Assembly (NCBI RefSeq): GCF_900108945.1
Contig: NZ_FNYE01000022.1
Span: 62,001 to 126,000 of the forward strand
Origin: Paraburkholderia diazotrophica
Lineage (GTDB): Bacteria; Pseudomonadota; Gammaproteobacteria; Burkholderiales; Burkholderiaceae
Length of the DNA: 64,000 nt
Reading direction: 5' to 3'
In this document: positions 6,883 through 15,982 of the stretch, piece after piece
Layout of the letters: each line of letters opens with the position of its first letter
Numbering within the stretch: position 1 is the first letter of the stretch
Notes under the pieces: model-generated
Seen by the model: only the letters and a program-made list of their open reading frames with translations
Told to the model about the DNA's origin: nothing
Databases searched by the model: none
Made by a program: the position numbers and the translations under genes

Positions 6883-8082
6883 ATGGATCTGCGATATACC
6901 GACGAAGAGGTGGCGTTCCGCAATGAGGTAAGAGCCTTCTTCAAGGAAGCGCTGCCCGCCGACATTCGACGCAAGGCTGCCTTGGGGCAGCGCTATTCGG
7001 CGGCCGACCTGCGCCGCTGGCAGCGCATTCTCTACGAGCGCGGCTGGGCGACGCCGGCGTGGGACAAGGCGTGGGGCGGGACGGGTTGGAGCGCCGTGCA
7101 GCAATATATCTTCAAGGAAGAGCTGCACATGGCGCCGGCGCCCGAGACGCTGTCGTTCAACGTGAACATGATTGGCCCGGTGTTGATCGCGTTCGGCAGC
7201 GAAGAGCAGAAGCGTCACTTCCTGCCCCGCATCGCGAGCCTCGAATACTGGTTTTGCCAAGGATTTTCCGAGCCGGGCGCGGGCTCGGATCTGGCAGCGC
7301 TGCGAACCCAGGCGGTTCGCGACGGCGACCACTATGTCATCAACGGGCAGAAGCTCTGGACCTCGACGGCGCATCACGCCGACTGGATGTTCTGCCTCGT
7401 GCGCACGGATTCGAGCGGGAAGAAGCAACAGGGCATCACGTACCTGTTGATCGACATGAAGACGCCGGGCCTGACGGTGCGCCCGATCATCACGATAGAC
7501 GGCCACCACGAAACCAACGAGGTGTTCTTCGACAACGTGCGCGTGCCGGTTGCCAATCGCATTGGCGAGGAAAACAGGGGCTGGGACTACGCGAAGTATC
7601 TACTCGGCAACGAGCGCAGCGGTATTGCACGAGTGGGCGTTTCGAAGATGCGCGTGCGCCACGCAAAAGATCTCGCGAAGCGCGTGCCCTGCGGTGACGG
7701 CGTGCTGTGGGACGATCCGCGCTTTCGTGAGCGGGTCGCAGCCGTGGAAGTGGAGTTGAAAGCGCTGGAAATGACGCAGATGCGCGTGATCGCCGAAAGC
7801 AGTGCACAAGAGAGCCACGTGCCGGACCCGAAGACTTCGATCCTCAAGATCAAGGGTTCGGAACTCCAGCAACTTTCCGCCGAACTGCTGCTGGAAGTCG
7901 CGGGCCCCGATGCGTTGCCGCTCGACATCGACTTCCTGCGCGGTGTTGGCGACGCGGTTCGCGAGCCCGAATGGGCGCTTACGATCGCGCCGAATCACTA
8001 CTTTGCACGTCACGTTTCGATTGTGGGCGGCTCCAACGAGATTCAGAAGAACATTCTCGCGAAGTCGGTATTGGGACTTTGA
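6883..8082 (+). CDS. acyl-CoA dehydrogenase, first subunit of heteromeric pair 1
   Basis: The product has 399 residues with N-terminal, middle and C-terminal acyl-CoA dehydrogenase domains. The middle-domain motif GFSEPGAGSDLA (about 127-138) and NGQKLWTS are intact, and the tail reads GGSNEIQKNILAK. It lacks the RxQFGxPIGxFQ segment that helps bind FAD in one-chain enzymes; the gene 31 bp downstream has it. That split is the hallmark of alpha2beta2 acyl-CoA dehydrogenases known from steroid degradation, where one FAD sits between unlike subunits. Probable reaction: 2,3-dehydrogenation of a bulky acyl-CoA, with electrons to EtfAB. Confidence 0.87.
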   Translation: MDLRYTDEEVAFRNEVRAFFKEALPADIRRKAALGQRYSAADLRRWQRILYERGWATPAWDKAWGGTGWSAVQQYIFKEELHMAPAPETLSFNVNMIGPVLIAFGSEEQKRHFLPRIASLEYWFCQGFSEPGAGSDLAALRTQAVRDGDHYVINGQKLWTSTAHHADWMFCLVRTDSSGKKQQGITYLLIDMKTPGLTVRPIITIDGHHETNEVFFDNVRVPVANRIGEENRGWDYAKYLLGNERSGIARVGVSKMRVRHAKDLAKRVPCGDGVLWDDPRFRERVAAVEVELKALEMTQMRVIAESSAQESHVPDPKTSILKIKGSELQQLSAELLLEVAGPDALPLDIDFLRGVGDAVREPEWALTIAPNHYFARHVSIVGGSNEIQKNILAKSVLGL

Positions 8083-8113
8083 GCGACGGTCGAACAGCGG
8101 AGAAGCATGGGCT

Positions 8114-9268
8114 ATGGACTTTGATTTCACCGATGAGCAACGCATGCTCAAGGATAGCGTCGAGCGTCTCGTCAAGGACGAGTACGGCTTCGAGCAACGC
8201 GCGAAGTACCTTGCGGAGCCGGACGGCTTCAGCCGCGCGCAATGGGCGCGCTATGCCGGGATGGGGCTGCTGGGCCTTTCATTCGACGAGGAGTACGGCG
8301 GCAGCAACTGCGGTCCTGTTGAAACGATGGTCGTCATGGAGGCGTTGGGTCGCGGTCTCGCGGTCGAGCCGTACCTCTCAACAGTCGTACTGGGCGGCGG
8401 CTTTGTGCGCCTTGGCGGCAACGCTGCGCAACGCGCGGCAATTCTGCCGCAGATTGCGCAGGGCGAACTGCTGATGGCCTTCGCGCACAGCGAAGCGCAG
8501 TCGCGGTACGACCTGGCGGACGTGGCGACCACCGCGCGGCGCGACGGCGACGGATGGGTGATCGACGGCGCCAAGCGCATCGTGCTGCACGGCGGCAGCG
8601 CCGATCTTCTCGTGGTGTCGGCGCGTGTGTCCGGCGGCAGGCGGGAGCGCGACGGCGTCGGCCTGTTCGTGGTCAGAGGCGACGCGGCGGGCGTGACGCG
8701 CCTCGCGTATCCGACGCAAGACCGGCTGCGCGCGGCAGACATCGAGTTGTCAGGCGTGCGCGTTCCAGATAGCGACGTGCTGGGAGTCGCGGGTGCCGCA
8801 TTACCGCTGATCGAAACAGTCGTTGCGCACGCAATTGCAGCAGTGAGCGCAGAAGCCGTCGGCGCGATGGCCGCCGCGCACGAAGAGACCGTGGAGTATC
8901 TGAAGGTCCGCAAGCAGTTTGGCGTGCCTATCGGTTCCTTTCAGGCGCTCCAGCATCGCGCCGTCGACATGCTGGTCATGGTGGAGCAGGCGCGCAGCAT
9001 GGCGCTCTTCGCAACCATGATGAGCGAAGAGCCGGATGCGGAGCAACGCGACCGCAGCATGTCCGCGGCGAAAGTGCAGATCGGGCGCTCGGGCCGCTTC
9101 GTCGGCCAGCAAGGCGTGCAGTTGCACGGCGGCATCGGGATGACCGAGGAGTGCAAGATCGGCCACTACCTGCGACGCCTGAGCGTAATCGATATCCAGT
9201 TCGGCTCGACGGAACATCATCTGACCCAGCTCGCCAACGCCGGCGGGCTGATCGATGCAGCAGCGTAA
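8114..9268 (+). CDS. acyl-CoA dehydrogenase, second subunit of heteromeric pair 1
   Basis: The ATG at 8114 gives 384 residues. The C-terminal half carries RKQFGVPIGSFQALQHR and QLHGGIGMTEE, the FAD-contacting motifs missing from the partner encoded just upstream. Its own middle domain is degenerate (AFAHSEAQSRYDLADV where SEPxAGSD is expected). The two proteins together therefore make one complete site. The pairing follows the known heteromeric acyl-CoA dehydrogenases of actinobacterial and proteobacterial steroid catabolism. The substrate is not predictable. Confidence 0.86.
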   Translation: MDFDFTDEQRMLKDSVERLVKDEYGFEQRAKYLAEPDGFSRAQWARYAGMGLLGLSFDEEYGGSNCGPVETMVVMEALGRGLAVEPYLSTVVLGGGFVRLGGNAAQRAAILPQIAQGELLMAFAHSEAQSRYDLADVATTARRDGDGWVIDGAKRIVLHGGSADLLVVSARVSGGRRERDGVGLFVVRGDAAGVTRLAYPTQDRLRAADIELSGVRVPDSDVLGVAGAALPLIETVVAHAIAAVSAEAVGAMAAAHEETVEYLKVRKQFGVPIGSFQALQHRAVDMLVMVEQARSMALFATMMSEEPDAEQRDRSMSAAKVQIGRSGRFVGQQGVQLHGGIGMTEECKIGHYLRRLSVIDIQFGSTEHHLTQLANAGGLIDAAA

Positions 9269-9300
9269 GCCGCGTCCAGCCAAGTATACGGAAACCATTC

Positions 9301-10467
9301 ATGAGCCGAATTTCCACCCCCGATCAATATCAGGAACTGCGCGACGCCCTGCGTGACCTCTCGAAAGAATATCCCGATGAGTACTGGCGCCGCATCGATC
9401 ACGAGCGCGTCTACCCGGAGGCGTTTGTCGACGCGTTGACGAAAGCCGGTTGGATGGCGGCGCTGATTCCTCAAGAGTACGGTGGTTCGGGCCTCGGGCT
9501 GACCGAGGCGTCCGTGATCATGGAGGAGATCAACCGCAACGGCGGCAACTCCGGGTTCTGTCACGGCCAGATGTACAACATGAACACGCTGCTGCGTAAC
9601 GGCTCGGAAGCGCAAAAGCGCACATACCTGCCGAAGATCGCGAGCGGCGAACTGCGCCTGCAGTCGATGGGCGTGACCGAGCCGACCACGGGCACGGACA
9701 CCACGAAGCTGAAGACCACCGCCGTGAAAAAGGACGGCCGCTACGTGGTCAATGGACAGAAGGTATGGATTTCGCGCGTGCAGCATTCGGACATGATGAT
9801 CCTGCTCGCGCGCACCACGCCCTTGTCGGATGTGAAGAAAAAGTCGGATGGACTGTCGTGCTTCCTCGTGGACCTGCACCACGCTATCGGCAATGGTCTA
9901 ACGGTGCGGCCGATTCCCAACATGGTCAATCACGAGACGAACGAACTGTTCTTCGACAATCTGGAAATTCCTGAAGAGAACCTGATTGGCGAGGAAGGCA
10001 AGGGCTTCAAGTACATTCTCGACGGGCTCAATGCCGAGCGCGCACTGATCGCGGCCGAGTGCATCGGTGACGGCTACTGGTTCGTTGACCGCGCATCGAA
10101 ATACGCCAGCGAGCGTATCGTCTTCGACCGGCCAATCGGTATGAACCAGGGCATCCAGTTTCCGATCGCCGAGGCGTACATCGACGTGCGCGCGGCGGAT
10201 CTCATGCGCTACAAAGCCTGCGAGCTGTTCGACAACCATCAGGCGTGCGGCGCGGAAGCGAATATGGCGAAGCACCTCGCGGCAACGGCTTCGTGGAAGG
10301 CGGCGAATGCCTGCTTGCAGACGCATGGCGGCTTCGGCTTTGCCTGCGAATACGATGTCGAACGCAAGTTCCGCGAAACGCGGCTTTATCAGGTGGCACC
10401 GATTTCGACAAACCTGATCCTGTCGTACGTCGCCGAGCATGTGCTCGACCTGCCGCGCTCATTCTGA
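9301..10467 (+). CDS. acyl-CoA dehydrogenase, single-subunit type
   Basis: The product has 388 residues from an ATG at 9301. Unlike the paired genes around it, this protein contains both halves of the active site: GVTEPTTGTDTTKLK in the middle domain and RIVFDRPIGMNQGIQFPIA plus QTHGGFGFACEYD in the C-terminal domain. It is expected to be a homotetramer with FAD, feeding ETF. It sits between the second subunit of pair 1 and a crotonase, with 32-bp and 18-bp spacers, so it is in the same operon and probably handles a different chain length or a later intermediate. Confidence 0.87.
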   Translation: MSRISTPDQYQELRDALRDLSKEYPDEYWRRIDHERVYPEAFVDALTKAGWMAALIPQEYGGSGLGLTEASVIMEEINRNGGNSGFCHGQMYNMNTLLRNGSEAQKRTYLPKIASGELRLQSMGVTEPTTGTDTTKLKTTAVKKDGRYVVNGQKVWISRVQHSDMMILLARTTPLSDVKKKSDGLSCFLVDLHHAIGNGLTVRPIPNMVNHETNELFFDNLEIPEENLIGEEGKGFKYILDGLNAERALIAAECIGDGYWFVDRASKYASERIVFDRPIGMNQGIQFPIAEAYIDVRAADLMRYKACELFDNHQACGAEANMAKHLAATASWKAANACLQTHGGFGFACEYDVERKFRETRLYQVAPISTNLILSYVAEHVLDLPRSF

Positions 10468-10485
10468 ACATCGAGGGAGGATCTC

Positions 10486-11292
10486 ATGCGCTTCGAGACC
10501 ATTCTGTACGACGTGAAGGACCGTATCGCGACGATCACGCTCAACCGTCCTGAACACATGAACACCTGGAACGACCAGGTGGCGACGGAGGTGTACGAGG
10601 CAATGCAGGCGGCGGGCGCGGACCGCGGCGTGCGTGTCATCGTTTTCACCGGCGCGGGGAAGGCATTTTGCGCGGGTGGCGATATCCACAGCTTCGGTGG
10701 CGACCCTGCCGCGCTGATGACCAAGCTGCCGCGCCCGTTCGATATGCGCAAGCGCGCTGACTGGCAGACGCGCTGCTCGTATTACCCAGCCATTCCTAAA
10801 CCGGTAATCGCCATGCTCAATGGCGCGACCGTCGGCATCGGCCTGATTCACGCGCTCTTTTGCGACATCCGGTTCGCGTCGGAAGACGCCACCATTACCA
10901 CGGCATTCGCGCGTCGCGGTCTGACCGCTGAATACGGTATGGCCTGGATACTCGCGCGCCACGTTGGCCAGGCACACGCACTCGACCTGCTGCTCTCGGG
11001 ACGCAAGATCAAGGGGCGCGAAGCCGAGCGTATGGGGCTCGTAAACCGGGCGATCCCGGCGGAGAAGCTGGTCGAAGAGACTTACGCCTACGCGCGCGAA
11101 ATGGCGGAGTTCTGCTCGCCGCGCTCGATGCGCATCATGAAGGAACAGGTCTGGGACGTGCCGTTCCAGACGCCCCACGAGGCGGTCATGTCCGCTGGTC
11201 TGGACATGCCGATCGCCAACCAGTGCGATGACTACAAGGAAGGCATGGCGAGCTTCCTCGAGAAGCGTAAGCCCAACTTCACGGACTACTGA
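10486..11292 (+). CDS. enoyl-CoA hydratase/crotonase family protein
   Basis: The product has 268 residues with a GGGAGG ribosome site. Oxyanion-hole motif FCAGGDIHSF; second loop GATVGIGLIHALFCD, without the first Glu of classical hydratases; the stretch ARRGLTAEYGMAWIL carries a Glu next to the second catalytic position. The tail is SFLEKRKPNF. It belongs to a crotonase subgroup common in acyl-CoA operons whose reaction (hydration, isomerisation or C-C cleavage) is not fixed by motifs. The neighbours are a single-chain acyl-CoA dehydrogenase upstream and a MaoC hydratase 19 bp downstream. Confidence 0.84.
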   Translation: MRFETILYDVKDRIATITLNRPEHMNTWNDQVATEVYEAMQAAGADRGVRVIVFTGAGKAFCAGGDIHSFGGDPAALMTKLPRPFDMRKRADWQTRCSYYPAIPKPVIAMLNGATVGIGLIHALFCDIRFASEDATITTAFARRGLTAEYGMAWILARHVGQAHALDLLLSGRKIKGREAERMGLVNRAIPAEKLVEETYAYAREMAEFCSPRSMRIMKEQVWDVPFQTPHEAVMSAGLDMPIANQCDDYKEGMASFLEKRKPNFTDY

Positions 11293-11311
11293 GCACCTAC
11301 AGGACTACCTC

Positions 11312-12181
11312 ATGCTGAACTACGAAGTCGTCAAGAACTGGCCTATTGAAGATGTCACGCAGACGTACAACGAGCGCGACGTGATGCTGTACTCGCTGGG
11401 TCTCGGCCTGGGCGGAGACCCGCTCGACGCCGACCAGCTGCGCTACGTCTACGAAAAGGATTTGCAGGCAATGCCGACTTGCGCGGCTGCGTTTGCGTGG
11501 CCGAAATCGTGGATGCGCGACCCGCGTACGGGCATCGACTATCTGAAGCTCGTGCATGGTGAACAGGACGTCCGCTTCGTGCGACCGATGCCGGTCGCCG
11601 CGACCATTGTCAGCAAGACGCGTGTGAGCCGCATCTCGGATAAAGGCGCGGGCAAGGGGGCGATCGTCGAGCTCATGCGTGACATCATCGACGCCTCGAC
11701 GGGTGAGCAACTCGCTGAAGTCCGGCAAGTGTCCTTTCTGCGCGGCGACGGAGGGTTCAGCGCTGAATCGGGCGTGAGCGACGTGCCGCCCGAAGCACTT
11801 CCGCCTGTGCCGGAACGTGCGCCGGATGCCGAGTACGTCTTTTCCACCGGTGCCCATGCCGCGTTGATCTACCGCCTTTCGGGCGACGCCAATCCGCTGC
11901 ACGCGGATCCTGAGGTGGCGTCGAAGGCGGGATTCAGCCGCCCCATTCTTCATGGCCTCGCGACCTATGGCATCGCGGGCTACGCCGCGATTCGCACCTT
12001 CGCCGGCAACGATGCCTCGCGTCTGAAGCGACTTGCGCTGCGCCTGACCTCGCCGGTTTATCCGGGCGAAGAAGTGCGTTTCCAGTTCTGGCGGGATAGC
12101 GCCGCACGTCTGCATCTGCGCGCGCGCGTGGACGCGCGCGATGTGGTGGTGCTGAACAACGGAATCGCGGAAATTGCGTGA
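11312..12181 (+). CDS. MaoC family dehydratase (peroxisomal hydratase-2 type)
   Basis: The ATG at 11312 gives 289 residues, a double hot-dog protein. The N-terminal half begins NYEVVKNWPIEDVTQTYNERDVM-like (split here only by length) and the C-terminal half has the hydratase-2 signature LSGDANPLHADPEVA followed by GFSRPILHGLATYG. This is the arrangement of the (R)-specific enoyl-CoA hydratase part of peroxisomal multifunctional enzyme 2. It would add water to 2-enoyl-CoA to give (3R)-hydroxyacyl-CoA, which the SDR at 53735-54640 could oxidise. Closely spaced between a crotonase and acyl-CoA dehydrogenase pair 2. Confidence 0.85.
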   Translation: MLNYEVVKNWPIEDVTQTYNERDVMLYSLGLGLGGDPLDADQLRYVYEKDLQAMPTCAAAFAWPKSWMRDPRTGIDYLKLVHGEQDVRFVRPMPVAATIVSKTRVSRISDKGAGKGAIVELMRDIIDASTGEQLAEVRQVSFLRGDGGFSAESGVSDVPPEALPPVPERAPDAEYVFSTGAHAALIYRLSGDANPLHADPEVASKAGFSRPILHGLATYGIAGYAAIRTFAGNDASRLKRLALRLTSPVYPGEEVRFQFWRDSAARLHLRARVDARDVVVLNNGIAEIA

Positions 12182-12235
12182 AACCGCGCCTGGCAGCGCC
12201 GAAGCGCTTTGCCGGGCAGCCACTGGAGCCTGACG

Positions 12236-13444
12236 ATGGACCTGAGAGAGAGTCCCGCCGAGAAGGGATTTCGCGCCACTGTGCGTGAATTCGTAGCAAC
12301 CCATTTGCCTGACGATATCCGCGAGCGCGTGCTGAACTTCCGCCATGTGCCGCGCGAAGACTATGTGCGCTGGCAACGCATTCTGGCTGAAAAGGGTTGG
12401 GGCGCACCCGCATGGCCCGTCCAATTCGGCGGCGCCGCCTGGGACGCCGCGCAGCGCAACATCTTCGATGAGGAATGCTTCACCGCTGGCGCGCCGCGCC
12501 AGATGCCGTTCGGCCTTTCGATGGTCGGACCTGTGATCCAGAAATTCGGCACCGATGCGCAGCGCGAGCGGTTCCTGCCGCGCATCCTCTCGATGGAGGA
12601 CTGGTGGTGCCAGGGCTATTCCGAGCCGGGCGCGGGTTCCGATCTGGCTTCCCTTAAGACACGTGCTGAACGTGTCGAGCGTGACGGTCAAACGTTCTAC
12701 GTCGTCAACGGCCAGAAGATCTGGACCTCGTTCGCGCAATGGGCGAACTGGATTTTCTGCCTCGTGCGCACTGACGGCAGCGGCCGCCCGCAGGAAGGCA
12801 TCTCGTTCCTGCTGATCGATATGTCGACGCCCGGTATCACGGTTAGACCCATTCGCACACTGGACGGCGGTCACGACGTCAACGAAGTGTTCTTCGATAA
12901 CGTGGAAGTGCCGGTGAGCAATCTCGTCGGCGAGGAGCATCGTGGCTGGTCGATCGCGAAGTATCTGCTCGGACATGAGCGCACCAATATCGCCGGCCTT
13001 GGCAACTGCAAGCGTTTCATGCGGCGTCTCAAGGAGATTGCGAGCACCGAGCGTAAGCATGGCAAACCGCTCATCGAGGACGTGCGCTTTCGCGATCGCA
13101 TCGCCAAGGTGGAGATCGACTTGATCGCTCACGAATGGTCGCTTCTGCGCGTCGTCTCGGCCGAAACCGCAGGGCGTCCAATCGGACCGGAAGCCTCGGT
13201 GCTGAAGATCCGCGGTTCGGAGATTCAGCAGGAGCTAACCGAGCTGATCATGGAATGCGCAGGCCCCTACGCGGTGCCTTTCGTGAGCGAAGCGCTGGAG
13301 GCGGACTGGCGCGGCGAAACCGCGAACGGCGAACTGCTCAATGCGTTGGCTGCGCACTACCTGGACTGGCGCAAGATATCGATCTACGGCGGTTCGACTG
13401 AAGTGCAAAAAAACATCATCGCCAAGCAGGCGCTCGGCATCTGA
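12236..13444 (+). CDS. acyl-CoA dehydrogenase, first subunit of heteromeric pair 2
   Basis: The ATG at 12236, preceded by TGGAG, gives 402 residues. The middle-domain motif GYSEPGAGSDLASLK and NGQKIWTS are intact, with the tail YGGSTEVQKNIIAKQ; the RxQFGxPIG element is missing. It is the same subunit type as the protein at 6883-8082. The partner gene starts 9 bp downstream, tight enough for coupled translation. Likely an alpha2beta2 enzyme acting on a large CoA thioester. Confidence 0.87.
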   Translation: MDLRESPAEKGFRATVREFVATHLPDDIRERVLNFRHVPREDYVRWQRILAEKGWGAPAWPVQFGGAAWDAAQRNIFDEECFTAGAPRQMPFGLSMVGPVIQKFGTDAQRERFLPRILSMEDWWCQGYSEPGAGSDLASLKTRAERVERDGQTFYVVNGQKIWTSFAQWANWIFCLVRTDGSGRPQEGISFLLIDMSTPGITVRPIRTLDGGHDVNEVFFDNVEVPVSNLVGEEHRGWSIAKYLLGHERTNIAGLGNCKRFMRRLKEIASTERKHGKPLIEDVRFRDRIAKVEIDLIAHEWSLLRVVSAETAGRPIGPEASVLKIRGSEIQQELTELIMECAGPYAVPFVSEALEADWRGETANGELLNALAAHYLDWRKISIYGGSTEVQKNIIAKQALGI

Positions 13445-13453
13445 GGACACGCC

Positions 13454-14587
13454 ATGGACTTCACGCTGGTTGAAGAGGAACAGATGCTGGCCGACGTGGT
13501 CGGTCGGTTCGTCGAAAAGGAATACGACTTCGAGGCGAGGCGCCGTCTCGCCGCCAGCCCGCAGGGCTGGTCGGATGCGCACTGGTCCACGCTCGCCGAA
13601 ATGGGCGTGCTGGCGCTGAACGTGCCGCAGGACCATGGCGGCCTTGGCATGGGCCCGGTGGAAACCATGCTCGTCATGGAGGCCTTCGGCCGTGGACTCG
13701 TGCTGGAGCCGTTTGTTTCCTCGGCTGTGATCGGCGCGAAGCTCATTGGGCGCGCGGGGCACAAGGCCCGCAAAGCGGAGCTGCTGGCCGGTATCGCAGA
13801 CGGTAGCCTGAAGACCGCGCTGGCGACGCTCGAACCCGGCGCGCGTTTCGATTTATGGAACGTTTCGACGAGGGCCGAAGCAACGCGTGACGGTTTCGTC
13901 CTGAACGGACGGAAGGGCGTCGTACTGCATGGCGACAGCGCGGACATTCTGCTTGTTTCCGCACGGACCGCAGGCGAGCAGGCGGACAAGCACGGCATCA
14001 CGCTCTTCGCTGTCGATGCGCGCGCGCAAGGTGTGAGCGTCAAGGGGTTTCCGGCACTCGATGGCCAGCGTGTCGCGGAGGTGGTGCTGAACGGGGTGCG
14101 AGTCGACCCGCAGGCGGTGATCGGCACGATCGATCAGGGTTACGCATTGCTCGAATGGACCGTCGATCAAGGCATATTCGCACTGTGCGCCGAGGCGGTG
14201 GGTGCGATGTCGCGGTTGAGCGATCTGACCTTTGAGTATTTGCGCACACGTAAGCAGTTTGGTTCGCCGATCGGCAAATTCCAGGCACTGCAGCATCGCG
14301 CTGCCGATATTTTGACCGCGGTGGAACATGCGAAATCGATCGTCTATTTCGCGGCCGCCAAGCTTGGCGAGGACGATGACCTTGCCGCCCATCGAGCTGT
14401 GACCGCCGCGAAAGCGCTCATCGGGCGCAGCGCGCGCTTCGTCGCGCAGCAGGCGGTGCAGCTTCACGGTGGGATGGGCATGACGGACGAGCTGGCGGTG
14501 GGTTGGTATGTGAAGCGCCTCACTTGCATCGACATGACCTGGGGAAACACAGAGCACCATGTCGAGCTATACGGCGCGTTCTTGTAA
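13454..14587 (+). CDS. acyl-CoA dehydrogenase, second subunit of heteromeric pair 2
   Basis: The product has 377 residues. The C-terminal half contains RKQFGSPIGKFQALQHR and QLHGGMGMTDE; the middle domain is degenerate (ATLEPGARFDLWNV in place of SEPxAGSD). This is complementary to the upstream gene and mirrors pairs 1 and 3. The usual tail YVKRLTCIDMTWGNTEHH follows. The next gene, a P450, begins 72 bp later, probably in the same transcript. Confidence 0.86.
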   Translation: MDFTLVEEEQMLADVVGRFVEKEYDFEARRRLAASPQGWSDAHWSTLAEMGVLALNVPQDHGGLGMGPVETMLVMEAFGRGLVLEPFVSSAVIGAKLIGRAGHKARKAELLAGIADGSLKTALATLEPGARFDLWNVSTRAEATRDGFVLNGRKGVVLHGDSADILLVSARTAGEQADKHGITLFAVDARAQGVSVKGFPALDGQRVAEVVLNGVRVDPQAVIGTIDQGYALLEWTVDQGIFALCAEAVGAMSRLSDLTFEYLRTRKQFGSPIGKFQALQHRAADILTAVEHAKSIVYFAAAKLGEDDDLAAHRAVTAAKALIGRSARFVAQQAVQLHGGMGMTDELAVGWYVKRLTCIDMTWGNTEHHVELYGAFL

Positions 14588-14659
14588 CCGCAACTCATCC
14601 AGCAGCAAGATTGATTCCGACTGCCCATACCCGTCTATTCGAAGAAAGGAGACAACCTT

Positions 14660-15889
14660 ATGTCAGCAGCTGGCCATGGCGCAACTCAGGAGCTGGCGCC
14701 GGTACCCGCGCACGTTTCGCCTGAGCGGGTATTCGACATCGATATCTATCATCCGCCCGGCGCCGAAGACGACTACCATCTCTCGCTCAAGAAGCTGCAC
14801 GCCGAAGATATTCCCGACATTTTCTGGACGCCTCGGAATGGCGGACACTGGATCGCAACGCGCGGCGACGACATCTATCACATCCTCAAAGACTACGAGA
14901 ACTTCTCGTCGAAGCAGCTCACAGTGCCGCTGGTCGAGCATCAGCCGTTGCCGCCGATCTTCTTCGATCCTCCGCAGCACACAGCCTATCGTGCGTTGAT
15001 CGCGCCCGCGTTCATGCCGCAGGCGATCAGCAAGCTCGAAGAAAAGGCGCGGGAAATGGCGATCGAATTGATCGAGGACTTCTACCCCAAGGGCGAGGTT
15101 GAGTTCGTCTCGGGGTTCGCGCAGCATCTGCCGATCGGTATTTTCATGAACATGGTGGCGTTGCCCGCCGAGGATCGCGAGTACCTGCTGGGCCTTGCCG
15201 ACAAGATGGTCCGTCCAGTGGACGCCAACGAGAAGCTTGCCGCGCTCGGCGCGATTTTCCAGTACCTTGGCGTAAAGATCGCCGAACGGCGCGCGAATCC
15301 GGGCGACGATCTCATCAGCAAAATTGTGAATTCGAAGATCGACGGGCGCGCGCTGACCGACGACGAGGTTCGCGGTCTGTGCGGACTTGTACTGATTGGC
15401 GGCCTCGATACGGTTGCGTCCGCAATGGGGTTCATCGCGAGCTTTCTCGCTGGGAGCCCCGCGCACCGCAAGCAGCTCATCGATAATCCCGAGCTGACGC
15501 AAAAGGCCGTTGACGAGCTATTGCGGCGTTTCCCGGTAGTCAACCAGGGGCGGCGGATCACTCACGATTTCGACTACAAGGGCGTGCATTTGAAAGCAGG
15601 CGACATGATCATCATGCCGACTACGCTGCACGGTCTCGACGAGAGAAAGTTCGACGACCCGCTCACCGTCGATTTTGCGCGGCCCACCCCGATTCATTCG
15701 ACGTTCGGCAATGGTGCGCATCGTTGTCCCGGCTCGTTCCTTGCGCGCGTGGAGTTGAAGGTTTTCCTTCAGGAATGGCTCAAGCGTATTCCGGATTTCC
15801 AGATCAAGCCGGGTGAGAAGGCGGGTGTTCATGGCGGCGTGAACGGCACGCTATACCACTTGCCTCTTGTTTGGGAAGTGCTGCGCTGA
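14660..15889 (+). CDS. cytochrome P450, CYP101 (P450cam)-like
   Basis: The product has 409 residues; a strong AAAGGAG precedes the ATG. Colinear with P450cam over its length: NGGHWIATRG near the N-terminus, the I-helix GGLDTVASAMGF with the Asp-Thr oxygen-activation pair, the K-helix ELLRRF (ExxR), and the heme loop FGNGAHRCPGSFLAR with Cys356 as thiolate ligand. The segment that carries the camphor-binding Tyr96 in P450cam is different here, so camphor itself is not an expected substrate. A soluble class I enzyme needing ferredoxin; the putidaredoxin-like pair at 44362-45967 is the obvious donor. Probably hydroxylates an unactivated carbon of the terpenoid skeleton. Confidence 0.88.
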   Translation: MSAAGHGATQELAPVPAHVSPERVFDIDIYHPPGAEDDYHLSLKKLHAEDIPDIFWTPRNGGHWIATRGDDIYHILKDYENFSSKQLTVPLVEHQPLPPIFFDPPQHTAYRALIAPAFMPQAISKLEEKAREMAIELIEDFYPKGEVEFVSGFAQHLPIGIFMNMVALPAEDREYLLGLADKMVRPVDANEKLAALGAIFQYLGVKIAERRANPGDDLISKIVNSKIDGRALTDDEVRGLCGLVLIGGLDTVASAMGFIASFLAGSPAHRKQLIDNPELTQKAVDELLRRFPVVNQGRRITHDFDYKGVHLKAGDMIIMPTTLHGLDERKFDDPLTVDFARPTPIHSTFGNGAHRCPGSFLARVELKVFLQEWLKRIPDFQIKPGEKAGVHGGVNGTLYHLPLVWEVLR

Positions 15890-15906
15890 GCATGTATCTG
15901 TAGAAG

Positions 15907-15936
15907 GCGGTGCGCACGTTGCATGGTGCGCGCCGC
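15907..15936 (+). terminator. GC-rich hairpin after P450 gene
   Basis: A 10-bp stem with one G-U pair (15907-15916 with 15927-15936) and a 10-nt loop, 18 bp after the P450 stop and facing the convergent TetR gene. No T-run follows, so it is a weak intrinsic terminator or a 3-prime stabilising hairpin at the end of the long operon. Confidence 0.4.
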
Positions 15937-15982
15937 TCGCTACATTCGGGCGTGACCCTGGCGCGTGCATACGCACCCCAGG

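Noticed and set aside
11297..13132. Antisense open frame of about 611 codons across the MaoC and acyl-CoA dehydrogenase genes
   Set aside because: It is a high-GC shadow of two well-supported genes on the plus strand, has no recognisable domain and no ribosome site.
14660..15889. Camphor degradation by the CYP101-like P450
   Set aside because: The Tyr96 region is not conserved and no Baeyer-Villiger monooxygenase or camphor-specific dehydrogenase gene is in the window.
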